Part shown: piece after piece, positions 1 to 7,773 of the stretch | Position numbering within the stretch: position 1 is the stretch's first letter | How the letters are laid out: every line of letters begins with the position of its first letter | Assembly (NCBI RefSeq): GCF_003955665.1 | Contig: NZ_RXHU01000072.1 | Span: 1-42,849, forward strand | Length of the DNA: 42,849 nucleotides | Source of the DNA: Paenibacillus whitsoniae | GTDB lineage: Bacteria > Bacillota > Bacilli > Paenibacillales > NBRC-103111 | Direction: 5' to 3' | Notes under the pieces: model-generated | The model's database searches: none | What the model was told of the DNA's origin: nothing | What the model saw: the letters and a program-made list of their open reading frames with translations, nothing else | Made by a program: the position numbers and the translations under genes

Positions 1-126
1 TCTTGAAGGCAGGTTGCCTACGTGTTACTCACCCGTCCGCCGCTATCCCCGAAGGGACCGCTCGACTTGCATGTATTAGGCACGCCGCCAGCGTTCGTCC
101 TGAGCCAGGATCAAACTCTCCATAAA
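1..126 (-). rRNA. 16S ribosomal RNA, 5' end (partial)
   Basis: The reverse strand carries the universal 16S start GAGAGTTTGATCCTGGCTCAG-type sequence (bases 100-120), then the conserved GACGAACGCTGGCGGCGTGC block and, near the window edge, GCGGACGGGTGAGTAACACG. Only about 126 bases of the gene lie in the window; it continues to the left. The short V1 loop and the GTAGGCAACCTGCC block fit Paenibacillaceae. The mature 5' end near 126 is set by analogy with E. coli numbering. Confidence 0.97.
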
Positions 127-340
127 ATCCCCCAAAAAAGTGACGCCAACCTCCGAAGAGATTTCCGATTACTTTTTCGGGAGCCCATATTTTAAGCTGA
201 CTTGCTCATTTGACTTGCTAGCGAGATTGTTAATCTCATTAATGGTTAGTTACCTAACCGATTTGCTTACTCACTCGTTGTTCAGTTTTCAAAGATCAAT
301 GTCTTTCTTCTTTCGTGCACTGCCGCGTTTCCGAAGCAGC
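127..340 (-). other. 16S rRNA leader with boxA-like antitermination site
   Basis: This is the transcribed leader between the promoters and the 16S gene. On the minus strand it holds GATCTTTGAAAACTGAAC (about 281-298), which matches the boxA-type leader element typical of Bacillales rRNA operons. Two short inverted repeats follow: GGTTAG/CTAACC at 244-259 and GAGATT/AATCTC at 223-237. They could form part of the 16S processing stem. Short reading frames here have no ribosome binding site and are not considered genes. Confidence 0.6.
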
Positions 341-347
341 GAGAAAT

Positions 348-376
348 AATATACCACACTGAATTTTCAATTGCAA
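348..376 (-). promoter_or_regulatory. rRNA operon promoter P2
   Basis: On the minus strand a -35 TTGCAA (371-376) is followed after exactly 17 bases by a -10 TATATT (348-353). Transcription would start near 340 and read into the 16S gene. The promoter closely resembles the one about 119 bases upstream, sharing the spacer block AGTGTG. Confidence 0.8.
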
Positions 377-466
377 GTACTTTTTTCAATCCGTTCGTGA
401 AGCTGTGCAACACATGCAGACGTTCTTTAGTACGCAACCGCTCATCCCGTTTGAGACAAGGATCAT

Positions 467-495
467 AATATAGCACACTCAATTTCAGAATGCAA
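467..495 (-). promoter_or_regulatory. rRNA operon promoter P1
   Basis: On the minus strand -35 TTGCAT (490-495), 17-base spacer, -10 TATATT (467-472). It is the upstream member of a tandem pair, usual for Bacillales rRNA operons. It begins only 13 bases after the stop codon of the exporter gene that ends at 509. Confidence 0.8.
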
Positions 496-508
496 CCGGG
501 GCCTTCAA

Positions 509-1576
509 TTATTTTAGCCGGATGCTCTTCAAAAGAATTTCGAGTGGCACCTTCTCCTCTGCGTCGCCTCTGTGGTCGTGGTCCACCAGCTTCTCAAGTC
601 GAGCGATTTGATGACCATAATCGTACATAGCCGCGGCGACGACAGATAAGCGAAGCATGCCTTTCGGATTTTGCGGGTAGCGCTCCAACAGCTCGGCCAT
701 GAACTGCTCATTGTCTGCTTCAATTTCGAGGGCATCTGAACCGGAGGCTTTGAGTTTGTCATCGAATTTGAGATGGACGAGTTCGTGGTACTTCATCAAT
801 TTTTCCAGATGGTGGTCAAAAAATACATCGATCTCCTCATTCCGGGCAGACTGAAAATAGTGTTCGTCCACGGCATCCAGCACTTCCAACCCTTTATACA
901 TGGTCAGCAGCTTCTGCTTGTAGACGACGAGCTCACGAATGCGGTTCATGCCGCCGCCTTTGAGCTTTTTGATCTCTTCTTCCATTAAGCTGTACTTATC
1001 GGATAGCGCTTTGAGACCGCCGCGGAGCTTATCCTTCTCGTCCCGGGACACAGACTCCTTCATTTCATTGGAAATGACGGTGCGGAGCAACAATGACATT
1101 TGGCTGAAAACGCGGCCGATCTGTGCTGCAAATTGCTCTTTGGGCTTGGGCGGGAAGAAAACAACGTTCACGACAAATGCGCAAGCGATGCCGATGATAC
1201 TGAGCAACAGCCGATTCAAAGCGAAACGCCACTCCCCGGAAGCCTCCATCACCGCGACGACGGTTACCAGCGTGAGTCCGATCGTTTCTTCCATGCGCAG
1301 CCGAATACTGAGCAAAATAACGACGATACAGACGAGGCCGATGGCAATAATATTTTGCGAAAAAAACATCCCCGCCAGCAGCGCGAAAGCCGCGCCGACA
1401 ATGTTCGTTTGGAGCTGTTCCAGAAAATAGCGCCACGATCTGTAAATCGACGGCTGCATGGCAAAGATAGCCGCAACGGCAGCGATGACCGGCGGCGTGA
1501 AATTCAGCCAAGCGCTAATATACAAAGCAAGTACGACGGCGATCCCCGTCTTCCAGACACGTGCTCCAAAAACCAA
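509..1576 (-). CDS. Aromatic acid exporter family membrane protein (ArAE_1 type)
   Basis: 355 residues. The first ~145 residues contain about five hydrophobic segments (one holds AVVLALYISAWL), then a long charged, helix-rich cytoplasmic part. This is the layout of the Firmicute ArAE_1 family (formerly DUF939; YqjA type), related to FUSC/aromatic acid efflux proteins. Family members are inferred to export aromatic or organic acids, but substrates are mostly unproven. The start is TTG at 1576, chosen because GAGGTGGGG sits about 6 bases upstream. The gene stands alone and its end nearly abuts the rRNA P1 promoter. Confidence 0.85.
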   Translation of the reverse strand: MVFGARVWKTGIAVVLALYISAWLNFTPPVIAAVAAIFAMQPSIYRSWRYFLEQLQTNIVGAAFALLAGMFFSQNIIAIGLVCIVVILLSIRLRMEETIGLTLVTVVAVMEASGEWRFALNRLLLSIIGIACAFVVNVVFFPPKPKEQFAAQIGRVFSQMSLLLRTVISNEMKESVSRDEKDKLRGGLKALSDKYSLMEEEIKKLKGGGMNRIRELVVYKQKLLTMYKGLEVLDAVDEHYFQSARNEEIDVFFDHHLEKLMKYHELVHLKFDDKLKASGSDALEIEADNEQFMAELLERYPQNPKGMLRLSVVAAAMYDYGHQIARLEKLVDHDHRGDAEEKVPLEILLKSIRLK

Positions 1577-1703
1577 AAGAACCCCACCTCATTATCGGTT
1601 CGACGACTTCGCTTTTTTGTCAGCGCAAGATCATCTTCTGTTCTCTATCTTACACAGGTCAACGATTCTTTTCAAAAATTGCGCTTGTGCAAGAACAAAA
1701 AAA

Positions 1704-1735
1704 CAGCGAAGCGCCGCATTTGCGACGTCTCGCTG
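1704..1735 (-). terminator. Rho-independent terminator of the 61-residue protein gene
   Basis: Minus strand: CAGCGA-GA-CGTCGC-AAAT-GCGGCG-CT-TCGCTG followed by seven T. Two nested stems of 6 bp each and a T tract, 28 bases past the stop at 1763. Confidence 0.9.
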
Positions 1736-1762
1736 CTCTATTCCATCTTTTTATATGCTGTG

Positions 1763-1948
1763 TCAATTCACAACAACGCCTCTGCAATATTTGCAAATCT
1801 CCGCATCAACCGCAATCTCTTCATTACAGTATGAGCATGTCTTATGGGTCTGAACGGCAGGCGGCGGAGCTGCACGATTTCTTCTCACACTCATCCCAAT
1901 CAGTATGCCAATCACCACCACAATGACGACCAACACCCAATAAATCAT
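1763..1948 (-). CDS. Small membrane-anchored zinc-ribbon protein
   Basis: 61 residues. Residues 2-20 form one hydrophobic helix (MIYWVLVVIVVVIGILIG), followed by a basic/proline stretch and two CxxC pairs (TCSYC and ICKYC) that make a single zinc ribbon at the C-terminus. GGAGGTG lies 9 bases before the ATG, and a strong terminator follows, so it is a true monocistronic gene despite its size. Orientation is probably N-out with a cytoplasmic zinc ribbon. The function is unknown; such short TM plus zinc-ribbon proteins are common and uncharacterised. Confidence 0.85.
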   Translation of the reverse strand: MIYWVLVVIVVVIGILIGMSVRRNRAAPPPAVQTHKTCSYCNEEIAVDAEICKYCRGVVVN

Positions 1949-1963
1949 AACGAAACACCTCCG

Positions 1964-1978
1964 AGTTGATTGTCAACT
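1964..1978. promoter_or_regulatory. Small inverted repeat upstream of the zinc-ribbon gene
   Basis: AGTTGA-TTG-TCAACT, 6-bp perfect arms with a 3-base centre, just upstream of the ribosome binding site of the gene starting at 1948. It may be an operator or an RNA hairpin; no regulator is identified. Confidence 0.3.
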
Positions 1979-2053
1979 TCTGATGTTCTCGGTATATGTA
2001 TATTCAGTCCATTGAAGCTTATGAGTGTGTTTGCACGACAGATTGGCGTATCA

Positions 2054-2083
2054 TTGTAAATCATCGGCAGCAAGGCGTATACT
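2054..2083 (+). promoter_or_regulatory. Promoter of the DUF84 NTPase gene
   Basis: -35 TTGTAA (2054-2059), 18-base spacer, -10 TATACT (2078-2083), about 39 bases before the ATG at 2122. Confidence 0.55.
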
Positions 2084-2121
2084 GAACACCATAAAAATAA
2101 CTTTGTCAGGAGTGGAGAGAT

Positions 2122-2655
2122 ATGCAAGAAAATCCATGGAAAATCGCGCTCGGCACCTTCAATCAAGCCAAACGCGCCGCCGTCGTACTGGGTGCGGGCG
2201 TTGAGCCGATCTGTCATACGGTTCCCTCCGGTGTCCCGGACCAGCCGATGACCGAAGACGAAACGATTCAAGGCGCCATCAACCGCGCGAAAAATGTGCT
2301 GCAAGCCATCCCGGAGGCCGCCATCGGGCTGGGCCTGGAAGGCGGGCTCACCTATGATGCGGTCCATGCGAAGCAATGGTACCTGTTCTCGGTGTGCGCG
2401 GCGTGGGACGGCAGCCGGCTGAGTATCGGCCGGGGGCTGTATTTTCCAATCCCCTCGGCCATCGGGGATAGACTGCTCCAAGGCGGCGGCGAGCTGAGCC
2501 AGATCATCGACGAGCTCAGCGGGACGAGCGGCAGCAATCATCGGGAAGGCGCCTACGGGCTGTTCACGGACGGACGGATTACCCGGACGGACGTGTTCCG
2601 CGATGCGGTCATTGCCGCGTTGACGCCGTTTCGGTCCTCTTTGTATCGGAGCTAG
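2122..2655 (+). CDS. DUF84 family non-canonical purine NTP phosphatase (YjjX-like inosine/xanthosine triphosphatase)
   Basis: 177 residues, the normal length of the family. It shows the N-terminal strand ALGTFNQAKRAAV, the family block SGVPDQPMTEDETIQGAINRA, the GLGLEGGL motif and the ending HREGAYGLFTDGRITR. Members hydrolyse ITP/XTP to keep damaged purines out of nucleic acid. Ribosome binding site AGGAGTGGAG precedes the ATG. The gene is convergent with the glycerophosphodiesterase on the other strand, and the two stop codons overlap on a shared CTAG (2652-2655). It has its own promoter and no operon partner. Confidence 0.88.
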   Translation: MQENPWKIALGTFNQAKRAAVVLGAGVEPICHTVPSGVPDQPMTEDETIQGAINRAKNVLQAIPEAAIGLGLEGGLTYDAVHAKQWYLFSVCAAWDGSRLSIGRGLYFPIPSAIGDRLLQGGGELSQIIDELSGTSGSNHREGAYGLFTDGRITRTDVFRDAVIAALTPFRSSLYRS

Positions 2656-3641
2656 AGCTTCTTATTGTAGAGGGGGCCGATGAGGTCGATGCGGTTTGTC
2701 CAGATGCCGGCGTTGTAGCCTTGGGGTAAAGCTTTCAGATCCTCCGGTTGGTCGAAGCCGCTCGAAAACTCGCTGCCATTGCCGCGCACGGTGATGACCC
2801 GAACGTCGGCGTGGTCCATCCGGTTCAGGAACTTGTCGGGCCAGCCCCAGAGGAAGGGCGCCAGCTTATCGGGCATGTGAATCTCCGTGTGTCGGCACGC
2901 TGCGGGTGTGTAGCCTGTCCAGCCAATGGCGAGGTACGGGATGAGGCAGCTTTTGAGCGTTGCCATGGACATGATGCGCAGATCGGGCAGCTTGTCTCGG
3001 GCAGAGGCGACCGGCTGGTCGCCGCCGTACAGCGTCAGCAGGCTGAGCCGCTCGGGGGACAGCTTGCCCAGCACGTCCGCAAGAAGCTCGCCCTCGCGGG
3101 GGTCGTCGCTTTTCACATGGATGAGAAAAGCCTGATTCGGAAAGCGCTCCAGCACCTCTGTGAGCGAGGGCATGAGGCCGATCCCTTTTCCGCGGAAAGG
3201 GTACGTCTGCCCGTTGTCGGGGGTGTAGCCGTAGCCGATGTCGACCTTTTTCAGCTCCGCCATAGTGTAGTCATTGCTTCTCCCCTTCACGTTCGTCCGG
3301 CAATCCAAGGTCCAATCGTGGAAAACGGCAAACTGCTCATCCTTGGTGATATGCACATCGAACTCGATCATATCTGCTCCGTCCTTGATCGCCGCTTCCA
3401 TGGAAGGAATCGTGTTTTCCAGATACGGATGCTCCGGTGGGTAAATGCGCTCGGCCGTGCAGGTGTCGTTCTTGAGATTTTCCATATGGAACGTCTGGGA
3501 TTCGCCGCGGTGTGCAAGCAGAAACGGCGACCCCGTGCGAGGCTTGGCGAGCAGCGAGGTGTTGTTCAGATAGATGAAGGCGATCAGGAGGAGCAGGGCG
3601 AGAACGATTTTGTTGGTGAAAATTTTGCGCAGACGGATCAT
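2652..3641 (-). CDS. Membrane-anchored glycerophosphodiester phosphodiesterase
   Basis: 329 residues. Residues 9-26 are a hydrophobic anchor or signal (IVLALLLLIAFIYL). The GDPD TIM-barrel starts at LAHRGES (about 43), followed by LENTIPSMEAA, the metal-binding FDVHITKD and FHDWTLDCRT. These contain the catalytic HR, the E/D metal ligands and the second His. The enzyme cleaves glycerophosphodiesters to glycerol-3-phosphate plus an alcohol, here outside the membrane. It overlaps by 4 bases the small membrane protein gene upstream, so the two are translationally coupled. It is distinct from the two cytoplasmic GDPDs at 27-30 kb. A loop with two Cys (between HMENLKND and the barrel) is an insertion relative to the short cytoplasmic forms. 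Confidence 0.85.
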   Translation of the reverse strand: MIRLRKIFTNKIVLALLLLIAFIYLNNTSLLAKPRTGSPFLLAHRGESQTFHMENLKNDTCTAERIYPPEHPYLENTIPSMEAAIKDGADMIEFDVHITKDEQFAVFHDWTLDCRTNVKGRSNDYTMAELKKVDIGYGYTPDNGQTYPFRGKGIGLMPSLTEVLERFPNQAFLIHVKSDDPREGELLADVLGKLSPERLSLLTLYGGDQPVASARDKLPDLRIMSMATLKSCLIPYLAIGWTGYTPAACRHTEIHMPDKLAPFLWGWPDKFLNRMDHADVRVITVRGNGSEFSSGFDQPEDLKALPQGYNAGIWTNRIDLIGPLYNKKL

Positions 3642-4024
3642 GGCTCCTCCTTGGCGGTGATGGCCAGTAGCATGCTCCAGGACCTTGTCCAGTGCAGATT
3701 GACTTGCTGTCCAAGATGAAAATTGGGATATTCCACTTTTTTGACGCGGATTTTTTTGAGTTTGCCGTTCTCCTGGCGGATGTGGATGCGGTATTCCTCA
3801 ACGAAGATGACTTCGCCTGATAGGATGTGCGGGTCTTTCCGAGTGAGATCTTGCGTAAGCACCGCACCACAGACCAGAAAAACGGCAAAAATAATCACAA
3901 AGAAGATGATTAATCCTATAGGGGAATGCTGAGCTACGTTGCTAATGAGCTGCCCAAGTGCACACAAAGCCATCAAACCGCACATCACAAGCTGAAAACC
4001 TATCGAACGTTCGTAGAGTTTCAA
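3638..4024 (-). CDS. Small two-helix membrane protein, unknown function
   Basis: 128 residues. Two hydrophobic segments (residues about 8-30 and 36-56) are followed by a basic, strand-rich soluble tail with EVIFVEEYRIHIRQ. No known family is recognised. The start is TTG at 4024, supported by GGAGGG six bases upstream. Its stop overlaps the start of the membrane-bound GDPD gene by 4 bases, so the two proteins are probably made together; a role linked to that enzyme or to the cell envelope is inferred only. Confidence 0.75.
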   Translation of the reverse strand: MKLYERSIGFQLVMCGLMALCALGQLISNVAQHSPIGLIIFFVIIFAVFLVCGAVLTQDLTRKDPHILSGEVIFVEEYRIHIRQENGKLKKIRVKKVEYPNFHLGQQVNLHWTRSWSMLLAITAKEEP

Positions 4025-4116
4025 TAAAATCCCTCCTTGTCGCTAACCATGCTGAGAGGCCTACCTCTATCCTATTCGCGTAAATGGAGCGATTCCCTTT
4101 TTCTGTAAAGTGTTTA

Positions 4117-4166
4117 TAAAAAAAGAAGCCCCGCCGCCACCTGTCGATGGAATTGGAGCTTCGCTC
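4117..4166 (-). terminator. Terminator of the VOC gene
   Basis: Minus strand: GAAGCTCC, a 22-base loop, then GGGGCTTC and a run of seven T. It begins 9 bases after the VOC stop codon. Confidence 0.7.
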
Positions 4167-4174
4167 ATTGAAAG

Positions 4175-4597
4175 CTAAAGTTGATTGTCTCCCGTGCTTT
4201 GAAAAAATTCCAGGATTTCGCCGTTCAACCCTTGAACGAAAGCGATCCTTACCGGTGTCGGCGGCGTATTGCCCAGCACGGCATTCTTCGGTGCAACAGT
4301 CACGACAGCGCCCGCTGCAACCGCAGTCTCCACCGCTTGGTCGACATTGTTCGTACGGAACGCCACATGGAAATAGTACCCTTCCGGCTTCGGTTCCCCA
4401 TTGCCCCCAGCGAAAACCTCCAGGTAATTGCCATCACCTGTATCCAGCAGCACAATGCGCTTGTCGCCTTCGCCCCACGCTTGCACCTGTTGAAAGCCTA
4501 GGCCTTCTGTATAGAACTTCACCGTCGCTTCAAAATCATTTGCTCTCAGCGCAACATGATGGAACCCGCCGCCGCCGATTTTTTCGTTCATCCCCAT
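4175..4597 (-). CDS. VOC family protein (glyoxalase/dioxygenase fold)
   Basis: 140 residues, one VOC module pair: FHHVALRANDFEATVKFYTEGLGF at residues 12-35 (first beta-alpha-beta-beta-beta unit) and YYFHVAFRTNNVDQAVE at about 73-89 (second unit), ending in FVQGLNGEILEFFQ. The H in the first strand, E in YLEVF, H in YFHVAF and E in EILEFF are the usual metal ligands. The substrate cannot be told. AAGGAGG is 9 bases before the ATG at 4597, which decides the start over the in-frame ATG two codons later. Monocistronic with a terminator. Confidence 0.85.
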   Translation of the reverse strand: MGMNEKIGGGGFHHVALRANDFEATVKFYTEGLGFQQVQAWGEGDKRIVLLDTGDGNYLEVFAGGNGEPKPEGYYFHVAFRTNNVDQAVETAVAAGAVVTVAPKNAVLGNTPPTPVRIAFVQGLNGEILEFFQSTGDNQL

Positions 4598-4819
4598 GGG
4601 AATAGGCCTCCTTCTTGTTCATGACTTCCAGTCTCCCCAGTATACCCGATGATCCCGATCTCGAAAATGAGTTACTTTGAGGTAAGTAGGTTGTGCAGAT
4701 GTGTGGGATACACGGAGCGTGAAGGAGCGTGTATGGCATGCGGAGTACCGCAGGGCGTCAGGTGTATGGAGTTGGGTACGTGCCAGGGGTGGGGTAAGGG
4801 GCATGGTCCATTATAGCGG

Positions 4820-5110
4820 CAAAACGGCCGGTTCTCCTTCATCAACCGTATTTAGCGGAACTATACGCCGCTAATTCAGGGAAATTCACGATTTTCGCTA
4901 GGAAGTGGAGCGAGCAGCTCTTATTCGAGCTTTTCACCGTCCGTTTCGCTGAAATCGGCCTGAATAAGGTCCTCTCGCTCCCCTTTCTGCAAAAAAGAGC
5001 CGAATTCTTGAAAATAGGGTCGCTACGTTCCTGTTCCCTCAGGAAATTGCGCTTGTCTTCCCCACGTCTTGTATCTTCTAGCAACCAGAACATCCAATTC
5101 AGGTCTACGC
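4820..5110. repeat. Non-coding intergenic stretch with inverted-repeat core, candidate dispersed repeat
   Basis: From 4598 to 5211 no gene is supported: reading frames lack ribosome binding sites and recognisable protein. The stretch contains an imperfect inverted repeat, GGAGCGAGCAGCTCTTATTC (4907-4926) against its partner at 4960-4982, flanking a 30-base centre with TTCGCTGAAATCGG. The style (TTAGCGGAACTA, GCGAAAATC, GGAGCGAG) resembles intergenic repeats I recall from Paenibacillus genomes, but copy number cannot be checked in this window. Confidence 0.4.
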
Positions 5111-5158
5111 AAAAAAAGAAGCCCCCTCCCCCGCTGCGGCGTTGGATGAGGCAGCTTG
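5110..5158 (-). terminator. Probable terminator downstream of the zinc-ribbon gene
   Basis: Minus strand: AAGCTGCCTCATCC, a short GC-rich loop, then GGGGAGGGGGCTTC and seven T. Pairing is imperfect. It lies about 55 bases after the stop at 5212. Confidence 0.5.
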
Positions 5159-5211
5159 AATTCGACAAGCGGATTCGAATTCGCCTTTTACCAGATCTGT
5201 CGGCGTTTCTC

Positions 5212-5472
5212 CTACTTGGTCCACCGATCCAGCTTATGCAGATTTCGGGTAAACAGCCCCCTTAAAAATTTCGGGATCCCGAACTCGCCAAGCTTTTGCT
5301 TAACAATTTCCCGCATTTGCTCAAGCGTCATGTCGGGCGCGGTAAATTTGCCGTTCTGGTAGCAAATCTTGCAGTAAGATGTGCTGCGTGTGCCATCGAC
5401 TTCCGTACCGCCTTGATGGCCTTCGCGGGATACGAGCGGCATGCCACAGCTTTGGCAGTTTTTATGAGGCAT
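5212..5472 (-). CDS. Zinc-ribbon domain protein
   Basis: 86 residues. The N-terminal half carries CQSCGMPL and, later, YCKICYQNGKFT, two CxxC pairs of the 'putative zinc ribbon' family (PF12674 type), followed by a helical tail with MTLEQMREIVKQKL and a basic end. The family is uncharacterised. The AGGAG ribosome binding site overlaps the stop codon of the LRR/stalk gene and the gap is 9 bases, so it is cotranscribed with that secreted protein. Confidence 0.82.
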   Translation of the reverse strand: MPHKNCQSCGMPLVSREGHQGGTEVDGTRSTSYCKICYQNGKFTAPDMTLEQMREIVKQKLGEFGIPKFLRGLFTRNLHKLDRWTK

Positions 5473-5481
5473 GGGGTTCTC

Positions 5482-7578
5482 CTATTCGTAAGTAATAAAG
5501 TCCAAATAGCGTTCTTCCTGCAGCTTCTTCTTTTCTTCAGCGCTCAGCACCATGACGAAGGTCTCGTCATCATAGTTGGACACGACGGCAAACTCATAAC
5601 CGGCAGGTTTGATCATGGCGTTCAGTTCTTTCACAATACCGAGATCGAAATAACCATACACATAATCAGCATGCAGCTCTTTCTTCTGCCCGCCAAGGGT
5701 AAAGCTAACTGTAATCGGCCCGTCTTCCTTTTCCCAAGTTTCCCTAATATCGGTCGGCTTGAAGGAACCACGGGATATTCGGCTCCAAACTTCGAGAAGC
5801 TGCTTGTATGCATCCTTCCCCTTCGAAACATCGGTTTCCGAATTATCAGACCACACACGGTCTTCATCTTTTTGAAGCACGTAGAGATCGGCATACTCGT
5901 CATAGTATTCGCTGGCATCGAAAGGATTCCAGTCTGCGGACGCATAGTTGCTGCGATACGCATCGCCAAATTTGGTGTCGAACTGAATGTCGTTCAACGT
6001 TTTATCCTTCTCGAAAAAGCCCATATTGCGGTAGTAATGCGCTGCGTCCATATAACGCTCGGATGGCTTCATCGCTCCGAACTTTTCTTCGCTGAGCTCG
6101 TAAGGCAGCTTGATCTCCTGGAGGCTCTGCAGGATGTTGTCATACGCTTTGCTCACTTCCGTTAGGACGACATCGCCAACAAAAAGGAAGATGTGAAAGT
6201 AGCTGTATTTGCCTTCAACAATCGTGTGAATCGCAGTGAAGCTGGTTTTACCGTCAGTGGAAAACGTGTATGTGATTTGGCTTGCGTCCAGCCCATTCAC
6301 TTTGATTGGCTTCACGTCGACCACTTTGTACATCTGTTTGGACTCAGCCTCTTGTTTAATTAAATCTGTCAAATCCGTTAACTTAAGACCTTCTTTAACT
6401 GACCATTTCGGCGAAGTCACAGTGGCTAACCCGTTGTTTCCTGATGTAAAAAACAATTCGTATTTGGAGTTCGCTGGAGGTGTTTGGGGCAGCCACTGTC
6501 CCCCGACCTTTAGTTTCAAGCGGCCATTCGAACTTACCACTTCACGTTCCGGCATTAAATAGATGGTTTTCGCTGCCGCCAGCCAGGTCACCTCATATCC
6601 AGAAGCTTCCCCGACAAAACGTACCGGCACGAACACGCTGCCATCGATGTTCTTAGGCGCAGCATCTAAAGGTTTCGGCTTGTTGTTGAGGCTAGCCTGC
6701 GCGCTGTCTACTTGTAGCGAGAGGTTCACACCCTGCTTGCTGGCTTGGATCGTGCTTGTCGCTCCATCCCATTTTATCGTGAAGCCTAGCTTTTCAAAAA
6801 GCGGCCGGAACTGCACGAGCGTGGTACCGTTCTCGATGACAGGCGCATGATCGAAGAGAATGCGGTCTTCGTTCATTTTGACGGTGATGCTGGATGCGGC
6901 AGCCGCATTGATGGCGACGCCGGAACGCTCGAATTGCTCGAGCAGCTGTTTGGAAGCATCGCCCAGTGAATCGCGGTCGACGTAGAGATTCGTCAGCGCA
7001 TGGATGCCGCTAATCGGGCTTAGATCTTGCACCGGGTTTCCAGCGATGCTTAGCCACTTTAATTCTTTCAACTGAGCCAACGGAGCAATACTTCCAATGC
7101 TGCTGTCGCTTGCATCAAGAATCGTTAACTTTTCTAAATCGGATAGACAGCCTATATCTTCAACTTGCGTATTTTTAATCGATAATTTCTCAAGCTCAGA
7201 GAGTCCGGCAAGCGGGCATACATTTGTAATTGGATTTTTTTCTACAGCCAGAAAGGAGAGCTTGTATAACTTGCTAATCGGGCTAAGATCAGAGATTTCT
7301 TGTCCGGCTATTAATAGCGTCTTTAAATTATAAGCCAGTTCTAGGCCTTTTAGGCTTTTCATCTTGGCTTCGCCATGGACGTAAAGCGAAGTCAATTCCT
7401 TCAAATACTTCTCATCCAACACGGCGCTATCGTCCAGTTTAAGCTCAGCACGGATCGCCTTGTCCAGCACGGGATCTTCGATTTTTCCTTGTGGCGCAGC
7501 TGCGGAGGACGGCGTGGGCAAGACACCGGACACAGCAAAAAAGCTAAACAGTACAACAGACAGGAATTTCAACTTCAT
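5482..7578 (-). CDS. Secreted leucine-rich-repeat protein with copper-amine-oxidase-like stalk domain
   Basis: 698 residues. A Sec signal peptide (1-27, ending SSA-AA) is followed by an internalin-like leucine-rich-repeat array (about 60-205, with repeats like ISDLSPISKLYKLSFLAV). A stalk domain of the copper amine oxidase N-terminal type follows (about 230-345, ITVKMNEDRILFDHAPVIENG...FVPVRFVGEASGYEVTW). Residues 350-490 resemble a PsbP/DcrB-like fold, and 500-698 is unrecognised. It has no sorting signal, so it is presumably secreted or bound to the wall through the stalk. AGGAGAG precedes the ATG. The zinc-ribbon gene follows in the same transcript. No binding partner can be inferred. Confidence 0.8.
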   Translation of the reverse strand: MKLKFLSVVLFSFFAVSGVLPTPSSAAAPQGKIEDPVLDKAIRAELKLDDSAVLDEKYLKELTSLYVHGEAKMKSLKGLELAYNLKTLLIAGQEISDLSPISKLYKLSFLAVEKNPITNVCPLAGLSELEKLSIKNTQVEDIGCLSDLEKLTILDASDSSIGSIAPLAQLKELKWLSIAGNPVQDLSPISGIHALTNLYVDRDSLGDASKQLLEQFERSGVAINAAAASSITVKMNEDRILFDHAPVIENGTTLVQFRPLFEKLGFTIKWDGATSTIQASKQGVNLSLQVDSAQASLNNKPKPLDAAPKNIDGSVFVPVRFVGEASGYEVTWLAAAKTIYLMPEREVVSSNGRLKLKVGGQWLPQTPPANSKYELFFTSGNNGLATVTSPKWSVKEGLKLTDLTDLIKQEAESKQMYKVVDVKPIKVNGLDASQITYTFSTDGKTSFTAIHTIVEGKYSYFHIFLFVGDVVLTEVSKAYDNILQSLQEIKLPYELSEEKFGAMKPSERYMDAAHYYRNMGFFEKDKTLNDIQFDTKFGDAYRSNYASADWNPFDASEYYDEYADLYVLQKDEDRVWSDNSETDVSKGKDAYKQLLEVWSRISRGSFKPTDIRETWEKEDGPITVSFTLGGQKKELHADYVYGYFDLGIVKELNAMIKPAGYEFAVVSNYDDETFVMVLSAEEKKKLQEERYLDFITYE

Positions 7579-7773
7579 AGGGTCTCTCCTATTCTCTCAT
7601 CGATTACAAATAATGGATGATTTTCATATACTAAGTACCCATTATAGTAGATTCCCTCCCATTCGTATACTGAATCTTACAACTGTGAGCAGTGCAAATG
7701 GTAGAGTCTCTCTGAGACTTCATCCAACTGGCTCCTGATCAAAATCTTATCGGTGCGCGATGAATCATGCCTC

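Noticed and set aside
282..482. 66-codon frame in the rRNA promoter region
   Set aside because: It overlaps both rRNA promoters and has no ribosome binding site.
2748..3719. Plus-strand frame of 323 codons across the membrane-bound GDPD
   Set aside because: It lies antisense to a well-supported GDPD with intact motifs; the amino acid content is that of an antisense shadow.
4842..5168. Reading frame of 108 codons in the intergenic block
   Set aside because: There is no ribosome binding site or recognisable domain, and it overlaps the inverted-repeat block.
7705..7719. AGTCTCTCTGAGACT hairpin as the terminator of nadR
   Set aside because: It has no T tract on the minus strand and short arms; termination there is not supported, so it is not listed.
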